15,931 nt of DNA, from contig JWZX01000919.1 in NCBI GenBank assembly GCA_001275005.1, forward strand, positions 1 through 15,931. The letters are read 5' to 3'. The number at the start of each line of letters is the position of its first letter. Within the stretch, counting starts at the first letter, position 1. The notes beneath the pieces are model-generated. The model searched no databases. It saw only the letters and a program-made list of their open reading frames with translations, and had not been told where the DNA came from. The stretch comes from Chrysochromulina tobinii. Taxonomy: Eukaryota; Haptophyta; Prymnesiales; Chrysochromulinaceae. Positions 8,172 to 15,795 of this stretch are shown here, one piece after another. The translations under genes and the position numbers were made by a program.

Positions 8172-8460
8172 CCATAAGTACAACCAAGACGCGACCGTGA
8201 CCCCATGACTGCGCCGAAGACATCGGGGTCGGTACCGTACCCACAGAACCTCAGAATTCGTCCGGGATCGCCTCCAAAGTCAACACTTGAAAGTTTGATG
8301 AACTCATACCGCCTGAGTCAACACCAAAATCTGCTCTGTGGGTTGATTGTGACATTTCACATTACAGGGGGGGAAATGTAATTTCAAGCTTCGGGCTAGG
8401 ATTACAATTCCGAAATTCCGGGATTTCAATTCCAAGTCCGCCCCTGCACTGTCGCCTCAC
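8172..8460. other. Intergenic region after the exonuclease gene
   Basis: This AT-richer spacer probably includes the exonuclease 3'UTR. A short inverted pair (acatttc and gaaatgt, about 8351-8377) flanks a poly-G run. Positions 8405-8419 carry an inverted partial copy (attccgaaattccgg) of the adjacent minisatellite motif. No gene is seen. Confidence 0.5.
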
Positions 8461-9177
8461 CGGGAATTTCGGAATCCTGGGTTTGCAGAGAGGGCTGGGG
8501 GCCGGAAGTGGAATCGGGAATTTCGGAATCCTGGGTTTGCAAGGAGCGCTGAGGGCCGGCGAAGTGGAATCGGGAATTTCGGAATCCTGGGTTTGCAAGG
8601 AGCCCTGGGGGCCGGAAGTGGAATCGGGAATTTCGGAATCCTGGGTTTGCAAAGAGGGCTGGGGGCCGCGTCGTACCCGCCGCGTTGCGTTTACTAACCA
8701 TAAATCGAAATTAACCCCTAAACCCGCCGCGTGCGCGACTTGGTTCGGTTCCGTTCTAAGCGCTGCGCGCCGCGCTCCGCGCTCCCAGCAACCCGCCGCG
8801 TCGTACCCGCAGATGTGCGCGTCGCTTCGTCGATTCGGGACGACGAACGAGGTGTCGCTGATCTTCATTGCGTGCGTGTCGTCGAGCGACTCGCCGTAGA
8901 CTTGTACACCTTTGACCATGCAGAGAAAGTCGCCGCGCGTCACATCGTCGCGTCCTTGGCCGAGGAAGAGCCCGACTTCATTGAGCACGCGACCCTTCTT
9001 ATCTTTGAGGCCCGTGCGCGCGATGCATAGCCCGGAGATCATTCCCTTGCCCAACGGGCCCGGAATTGTAGTCGTTGGGTGCTCGTCGAGGCTCCGAGGA
9101 GGAGGCTTCCAGTCTGGCGGTTGCCAGCGGTCGACGACGCCAGCACCCGCAGCCGCACGCTTGATGGGTCGCATCAT
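8362..9177 (-). CDS. Hypothetical protein with SET-like N-terminal segment, probably degenerate
   Basis: This frame of 271 aa starts at the MMRPIKRAAA Met. Residues about 46-113 (GMISGLCIARTGL, then NEVGLFLGQGRDDVTRGDFLCMVKG and HAMKISDTSFVVP) resemble the opening of a SET domain, where a GLF..RDI..GDFIC..G pattern is followed by a YAM/YV strand. The later SET hallmarks (NHSC and GEEL-type motifs) are absent. After residue ~115 the frame enters low-complexity sequence and then the minisatellite. It is either a truncated gene whose 3' half was replaced by repeats, or one exon of a split gene. The family call is weak. The frame stays open to 9390 but without an ATG. Confidence 0.3.
   Translation of the reverse strand: MMRPIKRAAAGAGVVDRWQPPDWKPPPRSLDEHPTTTIPGPLGKGMISGLCIARTGLKDKKGRVLNEVGLFLGQGRDDVTRGDFLCMVKGVQVYGESLDDTHAMKISDTSFVVPNRRSDAHICGYDAAGCWERGARRAALRTEPNQVAHAAGLGVNFDLWLVNATRRVRRGPQPSLQTQDSEIPDSTSGPQGSLQTQDSEIPDSTSPALSAPCKPRIPKFPIPLPAPSPLCKPRIPKFPVRRQCRGGLGIEIPEFRNCNPSPKLEITFPPL
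8461..8668. repeat. 54-bp minisatellite, four copies
   Basis: Units start with cgggaatttcggaatcctgg at 8461 (54 bases), 8515 (56), 8571 (54) and 8625 (44, truncated). The second unit is 56 bases, so the frame of an overlapping minus-strand ORF shifts from SLQTQDSEIPDST to CKPRIPKFPIP repeats. This argues that the array is not maintained as coding sequence. The motif ggaatttcggaat is nearly self-complementary, and an inverted partial copy lies at 8405-8419. Confidence 0.93.
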
Positions 9178-9298
9178 GGAAAGCGGGTTGCGGGAGGCGA
9201 TGCACCCGTTTTGGGCTTTCTTGTTAACAGTGAAACAGGACACAGTGAAGACGGATCGAATTTGGGGAGCGGAGCCGTCCTTTGAGACGGACGGTGGA

Positions 9299-9612
9299 GT
9301 GTCCCCAGGACGCTCATCTTCGCCCACTTCGCCGACGCCGAAGGCCACACACCGGCCCAAGGCAACGCACGCGTGAACGCGTGCACGCACTCCCCCACCC
9401 CTTGTATCATGTTAGGGGCGGGAGAAAAAGGGATGTGGTGAATGAAATGCATGCAACTTTGGCAGGCGCGCTCCGTGCACCAGCGTGTCCCCAGACGCTC
9501 ATCTTCGGCCGACCGAAGGCCACACACCGGCCCAAGGCAACGCTCGCGTGAGCGCGTGCACGTACCTCCCCCACCCCTCATATCACATCAGGGCGCGGAG
9601 GTGGAATGAGCG
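9299..9612. repeat. Direct repeat pair spaced ~186 bases
   Basis: Copy A starts at 9299 and copy B at 9485, both with gtgtccccag. They share ccgaaggccacacaccggcc, a caaggcaacgc block, a variant of gcgcgtgcacg, and a ctcccccacccct block. Copy A contains a near-palindrome, gcacgcgt/acgcgtgc (about 9367-9384), that is changed in copy B. Similarity fades by about 9446 in A and 9612 in B. No coding role is seen. Confidence 0.85.
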
Positions 9613-10700
9613 TGGGGGGACCGCGAAGAAACTGACTGACTGACTGAATTTGTCACACATCATGAGCTGCCGGAAAGACGCAACGGCGCGGGTGGAGCGT
9701 CCGAAAACAGCGCTTTTCTCACTTCGAGAACGGGGGCCCTCCTTCCTGAGCGTTTGGTAAGCTTGTAGTTTTAGATGAAGCCATATTGTGAAACGACCCA
9801 TGGCCCGGCGAGGTCCTCTGACCTGCCGGAGCCTCCCCTGCCTTCCCGGGTACACCTCGGTAGATACCGGACTTACCATACTTACTGATGCTGACACTCC
9901 TGGGGTAGCGTGCGATGAGAACTGAATCCTCTGTGGTGAATGTTCTGGTGATCTGCCCGTTGCAGATCCAAACTGAAGTGATACCCATCATGTATCCCTG
10001 CTATATTCGCGTGGGCTGGGCGGGTGGTTGCGAATATCCAAAGCTCGAGGAAGAGAGGTTGGAAGCCGACCGCGTCCGAGCGGGCCGAGCGTCGATCAAT
10101 CGAGAGAGAAAGACCGGCATACTCAAGAGTGAACGGATCCTGGGAATCTATAAGTGAGCACTTGGACGGGTTGCCTTGCATGCTGTAGGGAATTAGGTAT
10201 TCCATTTCCACAGCGGGATCTCCCAAGTGTTCCTGATACCCTTAACGTTGACTCTGAGAGACGAACATCTCTGATTGATTGATTGACTCTGGCACACTCA
10301 CGCGCTACTCACGCGCCGCATCCCCATCACTCGAAACGAACAGACAGGAGTGTCCGCCAATTGGTGTCCGCCCCCCCCCCTCCCTCTCTGGAGCTGCTGC
10401 TGTTCAACACAACGCGCGCGCACACGCTCCGGACCCCCAAGCACGAGGGCCTCTATCGCTATGGACGGAGGTGTGGCCGACACAGCCCGTGCTAACACAA
10501 CCGTATTAACACAGGCCGTTCTTCCCCACCCCGTTGGAACACCGGGAGGGAAGCCTCTGAGATTAACCGCCAGCGTGAAAATAGCGCGCGCGCGACCCGA
10601 TAGGTTTTGGCCGGAGGACCCTTTTTTGGACAGTGCAGCTACCGCGTAGCTAAACAACTTCAGCCGGGCCTCCCTCCAAAACTCATTCACACCGTGCTCT
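9613..10700. other. Gene-poor spacer with microsatellites
   Basis: No gene is supported here. It holds (actg)n at 9631-9646, (gatt)n at 10273-10286, a poly-C run at 10371-10380, and an 8-bp inverted pair (atattcgc at 10003-10010, gcgaatat at 10030-10037). The best minus-strand frame is 90 aa (9719-9991, ATG start, opening MMGITSVWICNGQ). It lacks the strong GC3 bias of the neighbouring real genes and I do not recognise it. Confidence 0.5.
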
Positions 10701-10717
10701 CCACTCTGGTTCTTCAA

Positions 10718-10737
10718 GGCGGGCTGAAAAGCCCGCC
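10718..10737 (+). other. Perfect 8-bp hairpin with GAAA loop
   Basis: The stem ggcgggct/agcccgcc closes a GAAA (GNRA-class) loop. It lies ~160 bases upstream of the hairpin array and outside any supported gene. It might be part of a structured transcript, but no transcript boundary is visible. Confidence 0.6.
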
Positions 10738-10900
10738 GATGTCGAGCTCATCGGCTACCTCTCCCGCGGAGCTCTCGCTCCGCCCGACACTATGGCGAAC
10801 CCGTGGCAATGGCCGCCGAACCCGGCCGACGACCACATCCTGCGCACGTCGAACACTGAAGCAGCCTGCTTGGCTCGCGCTGGGGCGCTTGCTTCCGGTC

Positions 10901-11410
10901 TGGCCAACCATTGCGGTTGTCCCGTTGGTCAAGATGCATCGCACTGGCCAACCCCTTCGGTTGGGCCCCTTGATCGAAAACGCACAGCGCTGGCCAACCA
11001 CTTCGGTTGTGCCCTTGATCGAAAACGCACCGCGTCTGGCCAACCGCTTCGGTTGTCCCTGATCAGTCTAAGCCAACCCCCCTCGGTTGTGCCTCTGGTC
11101 AAGATGCATCGCGTTGGCCAGCCCCCCTTCGGTTGTGCCCTCGATCGAAAGTGCACAGCGTTGGCCAACCCCCTTCGGTTGTGCCCTCGATCAAAAGTGC
11201 ACCGCGTCCGGCCGACTCAGCGACCATACTCGCACCTTGCCAACCATCTCGGTTGTGCTTGCCAACCATTTCGGTTGTGCTGCCAGCTATTGCAGCTGTG
11301 CTTGCCAGCTATTACAGCTGTGCCCCCATCTTTTGGGGACCGTTGCGATCGGCCTGGCCGATCGGCCTGGCCCGTCTTCGGATTCACCTGCCAACCATCT
11401 CGGTTGTGCT
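10901..11410 (+). repeat. Array of about twelve short hairpin repeats
   Basis: Repeats built on gccaacc-N(4-7)-ggttgtgc start near 10901, 10946, 10991, 11037, 11071, 11115, 11162, 11239, 11260, 11281, 11303 and 11389. The first seven are spaced about 34-47 bases, with linkers such as cctcgatcgaaa..gcac..gcg or tggtcaagatgcatcgc. Units 8-11 are nearly head-to-tail at ~22 bases. The stem is CAACC/GGTTG in most units, CAGCC/GGTTG (wobble) in one, and CAGCT/AGCTG in two adjacent units. Loops vary freely. A separate 13-base duplication, gatcggcctggcc, occurs at 11347-11372. The open frames across the array are shadows. Confidence 0.9.
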
Positions 11411-11438
11411 TCGTTCCCTTCGGGGGGCGCGCCAGCGG

Positions 11439-11635
11439 GTGCCTCTCTACACCTCCGACTCCCTCTGCGACGACGGCGGCCCCGGCGCCGAGTACGCAGA
11501 CTGCATCTACGGCACCGACTGCGCCGACTGCGGCCCGCGATTCCCGCCTCCTCCGCCAATACATGTATGCGCGCCGAGACGTGCAACTGGGCTTCCGACG
11601 CCAATTGCAACGACTGCGGCCCCGGCTCGGAGTTC
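11439..11635 (+). pseudogene. Relic of a Cys-rich CDDGGPGxEY repeat-domain gene
   Basis: The first part (11439-11540) reads SDSLCDDGGPGAEYADC, followed by IYGTDCADCGPR and a short Pro run. The second domain (11558-11635) reads NTCMRAETCNWASDANC, then NDCGPGSEF, but in a different frame. In intact proteins, as I recall, such domains alternate with Pro-rich linkers (NTC...C..ASDG.CDDGGPGSE(Y/F)..C..GTDC.DCGPR). Here the frame break lies in the Pro codons, the second domain loses GTDC, and no ATG or credible splice pair is apparent. It is therefore best read as a gene fragment next to the hairpin array. An unseen intron is the alternative. Confidence 0.55.
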
Positions 11636-11640
11636 CGCCC

Positions 11641-11911
11641 GGCCCCGGGCCGACGGCATGTGGACCCGACCATCGTCACATGTGTAACACATGTGGTATT
11701 AAGGTGAACTACTCATGACTGAGTCTAGAGAACTAAAGTGTCTAAAGTAAGGGGGTGGGGAAGCCGGCGGTAGCACTCTAAACATTTGCAGCGGGCGAAA
11801 GATCCAGGATCGGGACGATTGAAACGGCGACCTCCTTTAAGGGCCGATGTTGACAAATCTGGCGGTGATTGCGTCTTCCACGCGGCGGTCGTCAGGGCCT
11901 TCGCTTTCGCA
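11641..11911. other. Spacer and 5' flank of acetolactate synthase
   Basis: This is non-coding as far as I can see. It contains a small palindromic patch (acatgtgtaacacatgt, about 11678-11694) and should include the promoter and 5'UTR of the synthase. No core promoter element is recognisable. Confidence 0.4.
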
Positions 11912-13926
11912 ATGACGCTCTCGTTGCTGCGGCGAGGCGCGAGCTCGTCCTCACGACGATTGGCACCATCGCTGCGCCGCTGCAAGTCGACGGCCACGTG
12001 CGTTGCTCTCGCCGCGCCGCCGCGAACGCGCGCTCGCCCACGTGTGCCCGGGCTGCTCCACGCGGAGCCATAGCCTCCGCCGACAGTCCGTGCGTTGCGC
12101 CTTGCCCTCACAGTGCCGACTATGACGACGGCTTCGAGGAGGACTTGCGCTATTCGGGCATGTCGGGCGGCAAGCTCATCCACGAAGCGCTCGTCGAGTG
12201 CGGCGTCGACACCGTTTTTGGCTACTCGGGCGGTGCCAATTTGCCCATCCTCGACCAGTTCAGTCGCCAGAACAAGTCGCCGATCCGGTTCGTGATGAAC
12301 CGGTCGGAGCAGTGCTGCGGCCACGCGGCCGAGGGCTACGCGCGCGCGTCCGGCCGGCCCGGCGTCGTGCTCACCACCTCGGGTCCCGGCCTCACCAACA
12401 TCATCACGCCGCTGCAGGATGCGCGTGGCGACTCAACGCCGCTCATCGCGCTGAGCGGGCAGGTGCCGACGGCAGCGGTGGGCACGGATGCGTTCCAGGA
12501 GTGCCTGGCCGTCGACCTGACGCGCCCGTGTACCAAGTGGTCCTATCAGGTCCGCTCCGTTGAGGAGGTACGGTCGGTCGTGCATGAGGCCTTTCGCGTG
12601 GCCACCTCGGGCAAGCCCGGACCGGTACACCTCGACTTGCCCAAGGACGTGATGACAGCGGTGCTGCGCGGCGCGGGCCTGCCGCTGCCGCTGCAGCCGC
12701 CACCCGCGCCCATCGACCACGCCGCTCTCCACCGGGTCGCCGAGCTACTCGCGATCGCGAAGAAGCCGATCTTTTACGTCGGGCAGGGCGCGAATGGTGC
12801 CCATCTCGAGCTTCGAGCGCTCGCAGAGGCGTGCAACGTGCCGGTGACGACGACGGTGCATGCAATGGGCACGTTTGACGAGCACCACCCGAACTCGCTC
12901 CATATGCTCGGCATGCACGGCGCCGCGTACGCCAACTTTGCCATCCAGGAGTCCGACTTGATCGTCGCTATCGGCTCCCGCTTCGACGACCGAACCACGG
13001 GCGTCCTGAGCAAGTACGCGCCCGAGGCGAAAAAGGCGCACACTGAGGGGCGCGGCGGGCTGATCCACTTCGACATCGAGCCGTCGCAGTTCGGTCGTGT
13101 CATCAACCCGACCGTCGCCGTGTCGGGTGACTGCAAGATGTCCCTCGCGGCCCTGCTGCCGATCGTCGCGCAGTACCCTCCCAAGCACCCTCGCGAGGCG
13201 TGGCTCAAGCGCGCCCACGAACTCAAAGCCGAGTTCCCGTTCCAGTACTCGCCGCCGTCCGACAAGCGCCTCAAGACGCAGAGCGCCATCGAAGCCATCT
13301 ACAATGGGCTCAAGCATCGTGAGAAGGACGTTGTCGTCGCCACAGGCGTGGGCAACCACCAGATGATGAGCTGCCAATTCTTTCGCTGGACGGTGCCGCG
13401 CCAGTTCATCACGAGCGGCTCGCTCGGGACGATGGGCTTCGGGCTGCCCGCTGCCATCGGCGCGCAGGTCGCATGCCCCGACAAGATTGTGGTCCTCATC
13501 GACGGCGACGGCTCGTTCAACATGACGCTCAACGACCTCGGTACCATCAAGGAGCACCAGCTGCCGATTAAGATCGCCATCATGAACGACCACCGGCAGC
13601 AGATGGTACACGTGTGGCAGAAGCTCTTCTTCGACTCGCGCCTGATGGCGACCGACAACGTCAACCCGGACTACGTCGCGCTCGCGCAGGCGTATGGCAT
13701 CGAGTCCTACTGTGCCAAAACCACCGACGATCTGCCGTTCGTGATCGACAAGTTCGTCAACGCCAAGGGCCCCGTGCTCATCGACTTCCGATGCGTGCCC
13801 GACATCTGCCTGCCCATGGTCGCACCCGGTAAGGGCCTGGACGAGATGTTCATGCCCGGCTCGATTGACATCAACGCCGGCGCCGAGAAGCAACAGCCTA
13901 AGATGGAAGGCCTCGCGCCGAGCTGA
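11912..13926 (+). CDS. Acetolactate synthase, catalytic subunit (mitochondrial-type)
   Basis: This ThDP/FAD enzyme makes acetolactate or acetohydroxybutyrate, the first shared step of Val, Leu and Ile synthesis. In the ALS frame the first ATG is at 12160, inside the conserved domain. I therefore propose exon 1 11912-11997, intron 11998-12113 and exon 2 12114-13926, giving 632 aa. Exon 1 encodes an Arg/Ser-rich, acid-free presequence (MTLSLLRRGASSSSRRL...). Key sites in the spliced protein: catalytic Glu94 (SEQCCGHAAEGYARASG), GQVPTAAVGTDAFQE (145-159), FAD-side GSRFDDRTTG (316-325), ThDP/Mg GDGS (493-496), and Trp530. EGRGGLIHFDIEP resembles the fungal mitochondrial enzyme. The usual NN at the end of the ThDP motif is ND (520-521), and the usual GM is QM. 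The stop lies in a 37-base duplication. Confidence 0.93.
11998..12113 (+). other. Predicted 116-base GT-AG intron in the acetolactate synthase gene
   Basis: The donor GTGCGT (11998-12003) and acceptor cttgccctcacag (ending 12113) join the presequence frame to the enzyme frame in phase 2, forming Thr29 from ac+t. GTGCGT is a common donor in GC-rich algae. Another GT at 11986 is also phase-compatible but a poorer donor. Without this intron the enzyme frame has no ATG upstream of its conserved domain. Confidence 0.65.
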
Positions 13927-13970
13927 GCGACTGCCTAAGATGGAAGGCCTCGCGCCGAGCTGAGCGACTG
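13897..13970. repeat. 37-bp perfect tandem duplication across the synthase stop codon
   Basis: Positions 13897-13933 and 13934-13970 are identical, starting cctaagatggaaggcctcg. The duplicated block contains the last codons and the TGA. The protein ends at the first TGA, so the second copy lies in the 3'UTR and leaves the product unchanged. Confidence 0.97.
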
Positions 13971-14466
13971 GTGGGCGACGACGGTGGGGGATGATGAAGA
14001 GGCGGTGCAGTGGTTTACGTCCACTGGCATGAGGTGGCGAGCCCGACGGCAAGGGCGGTGTGAAGCTGGAAGGCGACGGTATGAATACTGGCGAGCGGCG
14101 GATGCCGTTACGGTATCGGCTGGCGGCTGTCTGCTGCATCTGCGAGGCACTTATGTTCTGTGGTGTGGCGCGAAGCCGGCAGCGCTGAGACTAGACGGTT
14201 CGGGGGCAGAGCGTGAACGACCAGAGATCAAACGAGGGTCGACACATGTTGGCTGTTGGGGTGCGGCTGTCGGGAGGCAACCATGTTTTAGATTGATGAA
14301 ATCTGTTTACTGTGCCTCGATTTTTAGCGGGTGCGCTGCATTGGGGTTTTCAGGCGAGACAGGGCGCGAACGCACACCGAATGCGTCCTCCTTTTTTCGA
14401 TTCTTGTCAAGTCGAAGTCAAGAGAAAATGAGAAATCCTATTTGCGGAATTGCATTTCGGAAAAAC
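13971..14466. other. Spacer between acetolactate synthase and the OB-fold gene
   Basis: This is intergenic and probably carries the synthase 3'UTR and the next gene's promoter and 5'UTR. Base composition becomes AT-richer from about 14280 (runs of T and A near 14320-14470). The downstream reading frame stays open through it, but without protein-like sequence. No gene is seen. Confidence 0.5.
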
Positions 14467-15099
14467 ATGGCTAGTCGACAGGGCGTTGCAGGGGCTCCGA
14501 CCCTCACGGAGGCGCCCACGGGATGCTCCCATGCTGTTTGCGGCCTGGTCGAGAAGAACGAAGAAGTGGGCACGGGTAAGAAGATGACGTACACGCTCAC
14601 TGTCAATGTGGGCGAGGAGCTGCCGCTGATTCTAGCCAGCACTGTGGCTGTTGATGTCGGTGCCCGCATTGTAGTGGCACTGGCTGGATCATGCATCGGC
14701 GATGTCGAGGTGTCGGCACCCACAATTTGCGACGCGCAGATGCTCGGCTGGACCGGTCCATCGAGCGCGGGTCCAGCGCTGCTGCCAAAGACCTTCAACC
14801 CAGGCGATGATGCCCCCAAAGATCGGCCAAAGGCAGGCAAAGCGACCGCCGCCCTGGACAAGTTGGGCAACGTGGAGGTCGCCGAAGGCGTGGACGCACT
14901 CTTTGTCTCCAAGAAGAAGCTCACCAAGGAGGAAAAGGAGATCGAGAAGCTTGAGAAGGCGGCAGCGAAAGGCGATGAAAAGGCAGCGACCAAGCTGCAA
15001 CATCTCAAAGTGAGGCAGGCGATTGCCGCCAAGCGCGCTGCAGGCGAGGAGGTCTTCACGGACGACGAGCTCGAGGCCGCTGGGTTGAGTGCCCCGTAG
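14467..15099 (+). CDS. Protein with tRNA-binding-like OB fold and Lys-rich C-terminus
   Basis: The protein is 210 aa. Residues about 23-97 follow the tRNA_bind (EMAPII/Trbp111/YtpR-type) pattern: GLVEKNEE near the start, then TLTVNVGEELPLILAS, VDVGARIVVALAG and ICDAQMLGW, which corresponds to the usual ..ESEGML.. end. This suggests RNA or tRNA binding, possibly as a cofactor of an aminoacyl-tRNA synthetase, but the match is distant. Residues 147-190 are a charged Lys/Glu/Ala helix, probably coiled coil. The end is acidic (FTDDELEAAGL). The ATG at 14467 is chosen for its context (aaaaacATGG) and because upstream in-frame sequence is AT-rich and not protein-like. In-frame ATGs at about 14297 and 14428 are alternatives. 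No targeting signal is evident. Confidence 0.7.
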   Translation: MASRQGVAGAPTLTEAPTGCSHAVCGLVEKNEEVGTGKKMTYTLTVNVGEELPLILASTVAVDVGARIVVALAGSCIGDVEVSAPTICDAQMLGWTGPSSAGPALLPKTFNPGDDAPKDRPKAGKATAALDKLGNVEVAEGVDALFVSKKKLTKEEKEIEKLEKAAAKGDEKAATKLQHLKVRQAIAAKRAAGEEVFTDDELEAAGLSAP

Positions 15100-15795
15100 C
15101 TGGATGGCACTTTCGGAAGCCGCAGGGGGGCGCAATGCGCCCAAGCGCCTGAGAGGAGGCGGTGGCACTCTGGATCGATTTCTAAATCGAATGCACGATT
15201 GTACACGCCGCCCGTACGCCGCGTGGCCCGAACTGCCGCTCCGTAAGCCGCTCCGGCAACGGAAAGAGCTACATGAGCGATGTGCAATTTTCACGTGTCA
15301 ACGAGAGCGGTTCTGAGGTCAGGTCGGACCGCTGAGGAAATGACGCTTTTTTTTGCCCAGGAGGTGTCCAGAGGGTGTTTCGAGACTCCCTGGAGTTAGT
15401 ACGGGGCCCTCGGAGGCGCGGGGGGTTTAGGGGGGCTTAAAGGAAGAATCCGATTTCCGAAACGAACGGGACGTCGTTCCTGCAGCGATTCGGGCCGGCC
15501 CGAATCGCAGAAATTCTTTTTTTGATTTTTTGGGAAGGTGTTTCCCTGCAACGAGACGCCGAGGTCGAGAGTTTTTGGAGTTTTGGAGTTTTTTTTGTTT
15601 TTTCGTGTGTTTTCCATGGGAGTTGGTTTCGGGTAGGGGAGTGTTCCTTTAAAAACAAAAATCGTGAAACGAAGGCCTTCGGAAATAGGGAATTTGAAGG
15701 GAAATCGTGTTTCGAAGGCGCTCGCGCCGGCGCCTGGTCCATGGCGCACCTGAGCATCATCGACGCGGTTGCGTGAGCGGAGCGACTTGTTAAGC
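15100..15795. other. Spacer with T-rich tract and palindromes
   Basis: No gene is supported. It holds a 7-bp inverted pair (tcgattt/aaatcga, about 15177-15192), a G-rich stretch (15418-15440), a perfect 24-base palindrome (15485-15508), T-runs at 15517-15531 and about 15570-15605, and a 12-base palindrome cgaaggccttcg (about 15669-15680). The minus-strand frames here are low-complexity shadows. Confidence 0.5.
15485..15508. repeat. Perfect 24-base palindrome
   Basis: The half-site gcgattcgggcc is followed directly by its reverse complement, with no spacer. It lies between a G-rich and a T-rich stretch, outside any gene I can support. Confidence 0.95.

Noticed and set aside
8713-8728. A telomere-like acccctaaaccc motif
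   Set aside because: It occurs once only; a telomeric tract needs tandem copies.
9719-9991. A 90-aa minus-strand ATG frame opening MMGITSVWICNGQ
   Set aside because: It has no recognisable family and no GC3 bias like its neighbours, so it is too weak to list as a gene.
10116-10190. A stretch resembling parts of 5S rRNA (gcatac near the start, cacttggacggg, then gctgtagg)
   Set aside because: It is ~35 bases too short and lacks the conserved middle helices, so I treat it as chance similarity.
10792-11718. A 308-aa plus-strand frame across the hairpin array
   Set aside because: It is translated from repeats whose unit lengths shift frame. The recognisable Cys-rich domains lie in the other two frames.
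12745-14139. A 464-aa minus-strand frame
   Set aside because: It is antisense to acetolactate synthase; long antisense frames are expected at this GC3.
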